NCBI GenBank assembly: GCA_019100305.1
Contig: JAHRHW010000044.1
Span: 1 to 16,695 of the forward strand
DNA from: Candidatus Thiodiazotropha taylori
GTDB taxonomy: Bacteria; Pseudomonadota; Gammaproteobacteria; Chromatiales; Chromatiaceae
Length of the DNA: 16,695 nucleotides
Direction of reading: 5' to 3'
The notes beneath the pieces were generated by a model that did no database searches, was not told the origin of the DNA, and was given only the letters and a program-made list of their open reading frames with translations. Both the position numbers and the translations under genes were made by a program. Positions 1 through 6,847 of this stretch are shown piece by piece. Positions within the stretch are counted from its first letter, which is position 1, and each line of letters starts with the position of its first letter.

Positions 1-857
1 GTCTGGTATTGATCATCGCCGGATTGGGTGTGATCTCGTTCTTTACCTCGATAATCGTCTCCGCCTTCGGTGAGAAAATTCATGAGATACGCGCCCACCG
101 GGTTTTTTCCGAAGTGGAGCGTAAGCAGGTCGATACCCTGGTCTGCGGTTTTGGTCGGGTTGGGCAGGTGGTGGCGGATCGGCTCTCCGAGGATAAGCGC
201 TCGTTTGTGGTGGTGGATCCGCTAGAGGAGAACATCCGGCTGGCGAAACAGCGCGGTTATCTGGCGGTGATGGGCAACGGGGAGGATAACTCGCTGTTGG
301 TGAGTATGGGGATAGATACCCGTATCAAGCGGCTGCTCTGTTTGACCGGTGACGATGTGGTGAATGTCTACATCACTCTGATCGCGCGGCAGATGAATCC
401 CGAAATCGAGATCATCTCTCGGGCCAACCACCGGGAGAATGTCAACAAGCTCCATCGGGCCGGGGCCAGCCATTGTGTGGCGCCCTATGAGGTATTTGGC
501 CTGATCGCAGCCGAGTATGCGGGGCAACCGGTGGCCTTTGAAGCAGTTTACGGTCTGCTCACCCGACAGACCAGCGAGGGCATCGAAGCGGTGCGTATCA
601 AACGTGACAGTTCCCTGGCCGGTAAGCAGATGGGTGAGATCGATTTTCTCGCCAGGAAACTGATCCCCTTCGGGATCATCAGGGATGGCTGCTGCGATCC
701 GGAGATCGACAACAGCTGTTTCAACCTGAATGAGCGCTGTTTCTACTTCAATCCAGGAGAGCGATTCACTCTGCAGGCTAACGACCTGCTGGTGCTGATC
801 GGTCATGAGTACAGCGTCATCCATCTGCGTGACTGTCTGGAACGGGGGGAGCTCTAG
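1..857 (+). CDS. K+ channel with cytoplasmic RCK (TrkA-N/TrkA-C) domain, 5'-truncated by window edge
   Basis: Reading frame is open from base 3, so the N-terminus lies outside the window; 284 residues are visible. The first ~20 residues (LIIAGLGVISFFTSIIVSAF) look like the end of a pore helix, followed by a charged linker. A Rossmann fold follows: CGFGRVG nucleotide loop, then the acidic strand-2 end VVVDPLEEN expected for NAD(H)-type RCK domains. The middle (RLLCLTGDDVVNVYITLIAR) and the C-terminal half (SSLAGKQMGEIDF ... LQANDLLVLIGHE) match TrkA-N and TrkA-C. This fits a two-TM or six-TM K+ channel gated by a cytoplasmic RCK ring. Odd point: the TrkA-C part carries an insertion with four cysteines (codons at 690, 693, 717, 738). 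Its stop overlaps the GTG start of the next gene, so the two are translationally coupled. The selectivity filter is not visible, so the channel call depends on the hydrophobic tail plus RCK. Confidence 0.85.
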   Translation, partial: LVLIIAGLGVISFFTSIIVSAFGEKIHEIRAHRVFSEVERKQVDTLVCGFGRVGQVVADRLSEDKRSFVVVDPLEENIRLAKQRGYLAVMGNGEDNSLLVSMGIDTRIKRLLCLTGDDVVNVYITLIARQMNPEIEIISRANHRENVNKLHRAGASHCVAPYEVFGLIAAEYAGQPVAFEAVYGLLTRQTSEGIEAVRIKRDSSLAGKQMGEIDFLARKLIPFGIIRDGCCDPEIDNSCFNLNERCFYFNPGERFTLQANDLLVLIGHEYSVIHLRDCLERGEL

Positions 858-1561
858 TGGCACGGCAGGATACCTTGATCTTCGGTTGTGGCGCACTGGG
901 ACACGAGGTGGCCATGCAGCTGTCTGAGCGCGGCATCCAGGTCTATCTCTACAGTAACAACCTTGATGAGGTAGGGGGGTTGTTGGCAAAGGGACTTCAG
1001 GCTGCGGTAATCGACTATACCGATGATGAAAAACTGCTGGGAATCGGTATTGGAAAATGGGTAAAGACAATTTTCTGTCTCTTTTCCGAAGAGCCGAAAA
1101 ACCTCTTCTTGACCCTCTCGGCCCGGGCACTGGATCCGGATCTGAAGATTATCTGTGTTGCGGAATCGATTGAATCCAGTGAGCGGCTGCTGGCCGCTGG
1201 AGCGACCAAAGTCATCGATCCCTATGAGATCAGCGGGCAGCGGGTGCATGAGATGATTGCCCGCCCCTATCTGGTGGAGATGCTTGAAAACACGGTTTTC
1301 GGCAAGCACATCGATATTGCCGAAATAGAGATCCCGGATTCATCGGTGTTGGCCGGTATGGCGTTGAGTGATTTCGAGCTGAACAAAAAATATGACCTGA
1401 TCGTGCTTGGGGTGGTGGATCTTGAGTTGAGCAACCAGCTGATCTTTACCAACAGCGGCGTCGATCACCGTCTCGATGCCGGGGATATCCTGGTGGTGAT
1501 CGGCTGTAAGCAGGAGATCGAGCGGCTCAGGCAGGGAGTCTCAGCAGCCGGGGAACCCTGA
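857..1561 (+). CDS. Stand-alone RCK/TrkA-family protein, probable partner of the upstream K+ channel
   Basis: 234 residues with no membrane segment. The GTG start overlaps the upstream TAG by one base, so the pair forms an operon. The N-terminal Rossmann loop reads FGCGALGHEV (residues 9-18) and keeps three glycines, but strand 2 ends in VYLYSNN, with Ser at position 33 where NAD-binding RCK domains have Asp or Glu. Nucleotide binding may therefore be weak or different. The C-terminal part (SSVLAGMALSDFELNKKYDL ... LDAGDILVVIGCKQE, about 162-220) is a TrkA-C domain. The two adjacent proteins thus give a split tandem RCK arrangement, like the RCK1/RCK2 pair fused in some channels. The likely role is regulation or assembly of the channel gating ring in the cytoplasm. 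A Trk/Ktr-type regulatory subunit is the alternative, but no trkH/ktrB is in view. Confidence 0.82.
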   Translation: MARQDTLIFGCGALGHEVAMQLSERGIQVYLYSNNLDEVGGLLAKGLQAAVIDYTDDEKLLGIGIGKWVKTIFCLFSEEPKNLFLTLSARALDPDLKIICVAESIESSERLLAAGATKVIDPYEISGQRVHEMIARPYLVEMLENTVFGKHIDIAEIEIPDSSVLAGMALSDFELNKKYDLIVLGVVDLELSNQLIFTNSGVDHRLDAGDILVVIGCKQEIERLRQGVSAAGEP

Positions 1562-1631
1562 AGGGGTAAAAACCATCCAACGGGATTAGATACGCCAGCA
1601 GCCTGCTGATCCGGCTCGCAGGCGATTGGCC

Positions 1632-1979
1632 CTAAGCCGGTGCGCTCTCCAATAGATTGACCAGAGGTTTTGCAACCTGAGCCATCTGTGCCTGGGCTGC
1701 CGATTCAGGGGAGCTGGAGATCTGCTGCAACAGGGAATCGAGCATCGAACGGGCCTGTTGAGGGGTGCTGATCGGGTCGGTCTGACCGCTGCGTGTGGTC
1801 TCCATCTGGTAGAGATGGCGGGCGTTATCCACATCCAGTGTCGGCCGCTGTTCAACCGCTGCTTGTGCTTGCTCTACAGTGTTGCCTCTGGGCTGCTCGG
1901 TCTTACTGCCGGCCTGGGACTGGCCGGATTTATCCGTTGTGGTTTGAACGGTTTTGTCGCTGTTGACAGGATTTATCAT
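1632..1979 (-). CDS. Small hypothetical protein, Gln/Ser/Ala-rich
   Basis: 115 residues, not recognised. The N-terminal half (about 1-45) is polar and probably disordered (TDKSGQSQAGSKTEQ). The C-terminal half has helical segments (about 50-62, and 77-113 ending AQVAKPLVNLLESAPA) that could be amphipathic. No signal peptide, TM segment, cysteine or catalytic motif is visible. The start is supported by an AGAGG about eight bases upstream (1988-1993 region on this strand) and by the divergent layout with the gene at 2086. Small proteins of this look occur near flagellar or secretion genes, but nothing here supports that. It could be a lineage-specific cytosolic protein. Confidence 0.6.
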   Translation of the reverse strand: MINPVNSDKTVQTTTDKSGQSQAGSKTEQPRGNTVEQAQAAVEQRPTLDVDNARHLYQMETTRSGQTDPISTPQQARSMLDSLLQQISSSPESAAQAQMAQVAKPLVNLLESAPA

Positions 1980-2005
1980 GGCTTTGAACCTCTAGAGACA
2001 AAAAA

Positions 2006-2035
2006 TTGACGCTCTATGCTGCGATTTAATAGGTT
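2006..2035 (+). promoter_or_regulatory. Candidate sigma-70 promoter for the DUF3108 gene
   Basis: TTGACG (2006-2011) is a 5/6 match to a -35 box. A poor -10 candidate TAGGTT (2030-2035) follows after 18 bases. It lies in the 106-base gap between two divergent genes, the right place for a promoter. The weak -10 keeps confidence low. Confidence 0.3.
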
Positions 2036-2085
2036 ATGCACTATTCTGCGAGAAACGTGCCAACAGTGTTTTCCGAGTATAGCCA

Positions 2086-3027
2086 ATGAGTGGTGTTGAA
2101 ACCCGTCGATGGGGGATTCTGCGAATTGAAGCCCTATTTCTGCTGCTGTGGGGATTCACCACCCTGTCGGCTGCAGCCAGCCAGCCCCTTTTGGGGGAGC
2201 AACTGGAGTACACCCTCAAGTTCCGTGGTCTGATTACCGGCTACGTGGAGCTGGATATCGCCAAAGTGACTCTGAATGTGGAAGAGGAACTGGGGCAGGT
2301 GTTGAGCATGCCCGCCTACATCACCAATCTGCATCTGACCACGGCGCCCTATTCCAAAGCGGAGCTGCTCTATCCGGTTCGGCTCAGCTACCGAAGTTGG
2401 CTGGATGCCCGGGAACTGCATCCCTTGATTGCCTTCAAGACTTTGAAATTTCGCAAGCAGAGGGAAGAGTTTTTCTGGTTCGACCACGAGAAGGGTTACG
2501 CTCATCACTATCAGACCGGAGAGCAGACCGAAGAGAACTCCCCGTCACCCCCTGCCAGTCTGCAACCTGTGGCTGCCCTGAGCAATGATCGATGGTCGGC
2601 CCTGAATCAGACCAAAGCTCTGCAGATGAATGGTTCCCAGGCTCTGGACTATATGGGATTGATACACCGTCTGCGCAGTATGCCGATCGAGAGTGGCAGC
2701 CCGATTGAATTCTCCACCTTCAACGGCAAGGAGATCGAGTGGTTTCGCATCGACGTCAGTCGGGAACGCTTGACCCGCGCCGGTTGGGACAGGCCGTCGT
2801 TCAGGTTGAAACTGCGAGAGATCGATCCGGATAATGGGGAGTTGGGTGAATCGGTACACATCTGGATGAGCGATGATGATCAGCGGCTGCTGCTGCGCTT
2901 CTATGCGGAGCGCACCTTTGGCGCCATGGAGGGGATCCTCGAGACGGGCCGGCCGATCGTTCAACAACAGAAGGAGGGGCTTTCAGAAGCGACCCGGTCC
3001 TCCATGGAGACCTACCTCGATTTCTGA
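2086..3027 (+). CDS. DUF3108 family exported protein
   Basis: 313 residues. The N-terminus has basic residues (RR, then R13) followed by a hydrophobic core (ALFLLLWGFTTLSAAA, 16-31), typical of a Sec signal peptide cleaved near residue 31, so the product is probably periplasmic or envelope-located. The mature protein opens with LLGEQLEYTLKFRGLITGYV, the hallmark opening of DUF3108 proteins (a strand-rich 'G(E/R)xLxYxhxxxGhxxG' pattern). SYRSWLDARELHPLIAFKTL and later GKEIEWFRIDV continue the family pattern of alternating strands. The molecular function of DUF3108 is not established. No strong ribosome site precedes the ATG. It converges with the minus-strand gene ending at 3065, leaving a 37-base gap without a clear terminator. 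Confidence 0.75.
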   Translation: MSGVETRRWGILRIEALFLLLWGFTTLSAAASQPLLGEQLEYTLKFRGLITGYVELDIAKVTLNVEEELGQVLSMPAYITNLHLTTAPYSKAELLYPVRLSYRSWLDARELHPLIAFKTLKFRKQREEFFWFDHEKGYAHHYQTGEQTEENSPSPPASLQPVAALSNDRWSALNQTKALQMNGSQALDYMGLIHRLRSMPIESGSPIEFSTFNGKEIEWFRIDVSRERLTRAGWDRPSFRLKLREIDPDNGELGESVHIWMSDDDQRLLLRFYAERTFGAMEGILETGRPIVQQQKEGLSEATRSSMETYLDF

Positions 3028-3064
3028 TTCAGATGAGTCGGCTCTCAATGTCTCTCAGGCAGGG

Positions 3065-3847
3065 TCAGTCGTCCGATAACTTGAACTTTGCCTTCTCCCC
3101 CGTCGGCTTCTGCTCAGCTCCTTCAACAATCTTCAGATGATCGAGATTTGGGATCGCGGCAGGTTCAACCTCCTCCTGGCAATCCTCCAGAGTGCCCTGT
3201 TTGGCCGGTGTGAGGGAGAGGGAGCCGGTATCGATATTGGGTGTTGGTGCTGGGCGCTGCTCTTCCAGGTCGTGTTCCGAGGTATCAAAATCGAGCGCGG
3301 AAGTATCGATGTGCAGGGGTTCGGGCTCCTTTGTCTGATCCAGTTTTGAGTCCTCTTTGGAGAAGTCGAGATTGCTGATATCTGGGATCACCTGGGGTGT
3401 CACCTCGGGAGTGCAGTCCGATAGATCGAAACCATCTTTAGACAACGAGAAGTCCGGCGCCTCGATCTCCCGATGGGGCGGCTCCGGTGGGGGTTCCATG
3501 GGCCCATCAGCCAGGGTCAGGGTTTCAGTCGGCTGTGCCGGTTTGGCCTGCTGTGTTGGCAAGCCCTGTTCAGGACGTTCCGCTGGTGTTGGTTTGGGTT
3601 TGGGAGGCGGTTCGCCGGCGGGTACGATATCCACAAGTCCACCGGCGTCTCGAAAGGCCACCCGATATTTAATCGCCCGATCCATATCGATACCCCGTTT
3701 GATCGGGATCGGTTTACCGCTGAACAGGCGTTCAAGCCGCTCGCCCTCCAGTTTGAACATGGCGCCGACTTTTCGTTTTACCTTTTCAGGATCACTGTCT
3801 TTGATCAGTGCACCGGAAAAATAGACGTCGTAGTTCTCGATGTTCAA
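3065..3847 (-). CDS. Protein with small conserved N-terminal domain and disordered acidic/proline-rich tail carrying short repeats
   Basis: 260 residues. Residues 1-77 form a compact domain (YDVYFSGALIKDSDPEKVK ... LERLFSGKPIPIKRGID ... AIKYRVAFRDAGGLVDIVPA). I recall this 'xVxFxGxLxxGxDxxxVKxxhxxLFK ... LFSGxxxxhKxGhD' pattern as a recurrent N-terminal domain in gammaproteobacterial proteins of unknown function; I cannot name the accession. From residue 78 the chain is rich in Pro, Glu, Asp and Thr and probably disordered. It holds about five spaced copies of a short motif: APDFSLSKDGFDL, IPDISNLDFSKED, LHIDTSALDFDTSE, PNIDTGSLSLTPAK, IPNLDHLKIVEGAE. No signal peptide or TM. Its ATG overlaps the stop of the upstream desaturase-like gene (ATGA), so the two are co-translated. 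Function unknown. Confidence 0.7.
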   Translation of the reverse strand: MNIENYDVYFSGALIKDSDPEKVKRKVGAMFKLEGERLERLFSGKPIPIKRGIDMDRAIKYRVAFRDAGGLVDIVPAGEPPPKPKPTPAERPEQGLPTQQAKPAQPTETLTLADGPMEPPPEPPHREIEAPDFSLSKDGFDLSDCTPEVTPQVIPDISNLDFSKEDSKLDQTKEPEPLHIDTSALDFDTSEHDLEEQRPAPTPNIDTGSLSLTPAKQGTLEDCQEEVEPAAIPNLDHLKIVEGAEQKPTGEKAKFKLSDD

Positions 3848-4713
3848 AGGCTGTCTCCTTGACCCGGCCAGGTACGATCTTGAACATTATAATCGTCTCC
3901 ACCCTGAGTATTCTTTAGAAACGGGATTTTCAGCATCCCGCTCAGCTTTGTCGTCAACTGTGGATCCTGCAGCGAGTTGACTCCGATCTGCATCTCGATA
4001 TGGCCCAGTTTCGGTGCCTCCCGGTAGGTGCCCATCAGGCGGTCCCAGATCGACAGATTGAAGCCGAAGTTGCTGTTGGTCTCCCTGGGAATCACCGAAT
4101 GGTGTACCCGGTGCATATCGGGTGTCACCACCAGCCAGCGCAACAGCCGGTCGAGGGGCTTTGGCAGGGAGACGTTGCCATGGTTGAACATCGCCATGCC
4201 ATTGAGTATTACCTCAAAGATCAAGACCGCGATAACCGGTGGGCCCAGCGCGGCAATGGTGGCGATTTTGATCAGCATGGAGAGCAGAATCTCGATCGGA
4301 TGGAAGCGGGCGCCGGTGGTCAGGTCGTAGTCCGGATCGGCATGATGCACCCGATGCAGCCGCCAGAGTGCGGGCACCGCGTGAACCATCACATGCTGCA
4401 GATAGATAACCATGTCCATTAGCGTCACGGCGATGATCACGCTGAGCCAGAAGGGTAGTTGTATCTCATTGAGCAGCCCCCAGCCATTCGCTTCGGCGAA
4501 CGCAGCAAATCCCACTGCGGCTGCGGGAAACAGCAATCGTAGCAGCAGAGTATTGAGCAGGGTAATGCCCAGGTTGGCAAGCCAGCGCTGACCTCTGGTG
4601 AAGCGTTGCTGGCGACAGGGTTGTACCGCTTCCCAGCCCGCCATCACGGCGAAAATAGAGAAAAATGCCGCCAGGCGGATGGTCAGTTCATAGTCGAGAA
4701 TAATATCGGTCAT
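3844..4713 (-). CDS. Sterol desaturase / fatty acid hydroxylase family di-iron membrane protein
   Basis: 289 residues. Hydrophobic segments lie near 10-27, 47-70, 86-106 and 145-172, so it is an inner-membrane protein. The eight-histidine di-iron signature is present in order: H107-x3-H111, the LHRVHH cluster (H120, H123, H124), and TPDMHRVHHS (H201, H204, H205), with a further FNHGN (H178) and FHP (H138). The C-terminal NFGFNLSIWDRLMGTYR is typical of the family. Known members hydroxylate or desaturate lipid chains, sterols or carotenoids using O2; the substrate here cannot be read from sequence. It starts a two-gene operon, overlapping the next gene by four bases. A sterol substrate is only one possibility; ether-lipid or fatty acyl substrates are equally compatible. 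Confidence 0.88.
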   Translation of the reverse strand: MTDIILDYELTIRLAAFFSIFAVMAGWEAVQPCRQQRFTRGQRWLANLGITLLNTLLLRLLFPAAAVGFAAFAEANGWGLLNEIQLPFWLSVIIAVTLMDMVIYLQHVMVHAVPALWRLHRVHHADPDYDLTTGARFHPIEILLSMLIKIATIAALGPPVIAVLIFEVILNGMAMFNHGNVSLPKPLDRLLRWLVVTPDMHRVHHSVIPRETNSNFGFNLSIWDRLMGTYREAPKLGHIEMQIGVNSLQDPQLTTKLSGMLKIPFLKNTQGGDDYNVQDRTWPGQGDSL

Positions 4714-4827
4714 GAAGGATCTGAATCTCCCGGGCCTCGAGTCACATTATGGATTAGTGTTAACAGGCCCTAAACCAGAAACCGGTTGCTGGATGAGATC
4801 ATGTCATACCTTCAGTTTAGACAACAG

Positions 4828-4843
4828 GGCCTGAGCGGAGGCC
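4828..4843 (-). terminator. Weak hairpin downstream of nadA
   Basis: GGCCT / AGGCC arms (4828-4832 and 4839-4843) enclose a six-base loop about 20 bases past the nadA stop. No U-run follows on the minus strand, so intrinsic termination is uncertain. The remaining 4714-4861 gap holds no gene that I can see. Confidence 0.22.
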
Positions 4844-4861
4844 GACACAACAGTTTCTAAA

Positions 4862-5926
4862 TCAGGCATTGCCTTTGTTACGCATACCTATGCCCTGTTG
4901 AGCGGCAAAATCGAGCATCCGCTGGATCGGTATCACCGCCTGTTCACGTATCCCCGCATCGATCTCAATCTGATTGGCACCAGACTCAAGAACCTGATTG
5001 AGATTCTGTAGTGCATTCATCCCCATCCAGGGGCAGTGGGCGCAGCTGACACAGGTCGCCCCTTCGCCGGCGGTCGGCGCTTCGATCAGGGTCTTCTCCG
5101 GGGCCATCTGCTGCATCTTGTAGAAGATGCCCCCATCGGTTGCGACGATGAACTCCTTGTTGTCCATATCGGCAACCGCTTTGATCAGGGCGGTGGTGGA
5201 GCCGATGACATCGGCCTGCTGGATGACATTTTCCGGTGATTCCGGGTGGACCAGCACAGCCGCATCCGGATGGAGACGGCGAATTCTTTCAAGTGCCACG
5301 GCTTTGAACTCCTCATGGACCACACAGGAGCCTGGCCACATCAGCATATCCGCACCGGTGACACGCTGTACATAGCTGCCCAGGTGGCGGTCCGGTCCCC
5401 ACAGAATCTTCTCACCTTTGGCGGCGAGATGTTCGACGATGGGCAGAGCGATACCGGAGGTGACTACCCAGTCGGAGCGGGCTTTTACCTCGGCACTGGT
5501 GTTGGCGTAGACCACCACCGTATGGTCAGGGTGTGCATCACAGAAATCACTGAACAGATCGGCCGGGCAGCCCTCGTCAAGTGAGCAGGTGGCATTCAGG
5601 TCGGGCATGATGACCCGCTTCTCCGGATTGAGAATTTTCGAGGTTTCTCCCATGAAACGAACCCCGCAAACCACCAGGGTCTCTGCCTCCTGCTGAGTGC
5701 CGAATCTGGCCATCTCCAGAGAGTCCGCGACGCAACCGCCGGTCTCTTCCGCCAGGGCCTGCAGCTCCGGATCGGTATAGTAGTGGGCTACAACCACCGC
5801 CTTCTGCTGCTTTAACCTGTCGCGGATCTGCTCTTTCAGCTGCTGCTTCTCCTGCTCCGAAAGCGTCGGCCATTGGGGGTGTTCAGGGACTTTAATCTCG
5901 GGCAGTTTCAAAGATTCGATGTTCAT
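4862..5926 (-). CDS. nadA: Quinolinate synthase NadA
   Basis: 354 residues, near the 347 of E. coli NadA. It condenses iminoaspartate (from NadB) with dihydroxyacetone phosphate to quinolinate, the first committed precursor of de novo NAD synthesis, using an oxygen-sensitive [4Fe-4S] cluster. The cluster ligands match E. coli C113/C200/C297 with a one-residue shift: C114 in NATCSLDEGC, C201 in PGSCVVHEEF, C298 in CVSCAHCPWMGMNAL. VVAHYYTDPELQALAEETGG near the N-terminus and FIVATDGGIFYKMQ are further family blocks. It lies 14 bases after the Nudix/winged-helix gene, so the two share a transcript. nadB and nadC are not in the window. Confidence 0.97.
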   Translation of the reverse strand: MNIESLKLPEIKVPEHPQWPTLSEQEKQQLKEQIRDRLKQQKAVVVAHYYTDPELQALAEETGGCVADSLEMARFGTQQEAETLVVCGVRFMGETSKILNPEKRVIMPDLNATCSLDEGCPADLFSDFCDAHPDHTVVVYANTSAEVKARSDWVVTSGIALPIVEHLAAKGEKILWGPDRHLGSYVQRVTGADMLMWPGSCVVHEEFKAVALERIRRLHPDAAVLVHPESPENVIQQADVIGSTTALIKAVADMDNKEFIVATDGGIFYKMQQMAPEKTLIEAPTAGEGATCVSCAHCPWMGMNALQNLNQVLESGANQIEIDAGIREQAVIPIQRMLDFAAQQGIGMRNKGNA

Positions 5927-5940
5927 GAAGGTCTCGTTGA

Positions 5941-6618
5941 CTATTTGATGATCTCAACCTGTCTCGGGTTGAGGACCTGGTAGGTTTTTGCAGGACGATG
6001 ATTGCCGTGCCTGGCTGTCTCGCCGGTCTCGCGAATGATGTTACGGGCCAGGATCGCCTTGCGGAAATTTCGTTTATCCAACGCTTCGTTGAGCAGGACT
6101 TCATAGACCGATTGCAACTGGCTCAGGGTAAAGGTCTCGGGCAGCATCTGAAAGGCGATGGTGCTGTAGCCCAGTTTGGCGATCAGCCTTTGTCTGGCCA
6201 GGCTGATGATTTGAGCGTGGTCGAAGGCCAGCTCCGGCAGCTCTGTGATCGGGTACCAGGCCGCTTCTGCGGCGTCGCTGGAAGCGCTGGGGCAGAGTTG
6301 GTCCGATGGGCTCAAGGCAAAATAGGTGACACTGATCACCCGTTCCCTTGGATCTCTTTGCGGTGCGCCGAAGGTGCCGAGCTGTTCAAGATAGATGCCT
6401 TCGATCCCGGTCTCCTCCTGCAGCTCTCTCTTGGCGCAGGCTTCCAGATCTTCCGAGATGTCGAGAAAGCCTCCCGGTAGTGCCCACATGCCCTGAAAAG
6501 GGGGATTTCTACGCTCGATGAGGAGCACCGACAGGGTATCCATCTGGATGGTGAACAGCACCACATCGGTGGTCACAGCGGGGTGAGGATAGGCATAAAT
6601 GTAACGCTGTGGATTCAT
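5941..6618 (-). CDS. nrtR: NrtR-type Nudix plus winged-helix protein, probable NAD-biosynthesis regulator
   Basis: 225 residues. Residues 12-145 form a Nudix domain, and the complete Nudix box G-x5-E-x7-RE-L-x-EE-x-G-I sits at 50-72 (G50, E56, R64, E65, E68, E69, G71). Hydrolase activity on ADP-ribose or a related compound is therefore plausible. Residues ~155-225 match the NrtR winged-helix DNA-binding domain (FTLSQLQSVYEVLLNEALDK, RNFRKAILARNII, RPAKTYQV). NrtR proteins repress NAD synthesis and salvage genes and sense ADP-ribose through the Nudix domain. Placement directly upstream of nadA in one operon supports this role and suggests autoregulation through the palindrome at 6713-6728. Some homologues are plain ADP-ribose pyrophosphatases, so the regulator call is inference from the C-terminal domain and context. 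Confidence 0.82.
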   Translation of the reverse strand: MNPQRYIYAYPHPAVTTDVVLFTIQMDTLSVLLIERRNPPFQGMWALPGGFLDISEDLEACAKRELQEETGIEGIYLEQLGTFGAPQRDPRERVISVTYFALSPSDQLCPSASSDAAEAAWYPITELPELAFDHAQIISLARQRLIAKLGYSTIAFQMLPETFTLSQLQSVYEVLLNEALDKRNFRKAILARNIIRETGETARHGNHRPAKTYQVLNPRQVEIIK

Positions 6619-6712
6619 CTGGGTGGTGGTTGGTCAGTGGATGGGAAGAGGGCAGAAGCCCGCCAGTTAAACAGGTTGATAAACTCAATGTGGCATCTGA
6701 TTAAGGCCATAT

Positions 6713-6728
6713 TACACTGGTTAGTGTA
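6713..6728. promoter_or_regulatory. Perfect palindrome, candidate operator of the Nudix-nadA operon
   Basis: TACACT-GGTT-AGTGTA: six-base arms with a four-base spacer, about 95 bases upstream of the regulator start and 120 bases upstream of the HDOD gene on the other strand. On the minus strand a TAATAT (plus 6710-6715) overlaps one arm and could be a -10. The position fits an operator for NrtR or for another dimeric repressor. The link to NrtR is positional only. Confidence 0.4.
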
Positions 6729-6847
6729 GCAAGTACACCATCCAGAGCGATCTATTCCTTAGCTAATTGGGAGGTTAAAGATCGAAGTCTCGATGCCGCT
6801 AAGGTTGTAAGGAAGTAATACCACTTATCCCTGATCCAAATATAACT

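Noticed and set aside
222..1130. 302-codon minus-strand frame across the K+ channel and RCK genes
   Set aside because: Antisense to two well-supported coupled genes; Pro/Arg/His-rich translation without motifs.
1597..1622. Overlapping small inverted repeats (CAGCAG/CTGCTG, CCTGC/GCAGG) between convergent genes as a terminator
   Set aside because: Five- to six-base arms with tiny or large loops and no T-run; common by chance.
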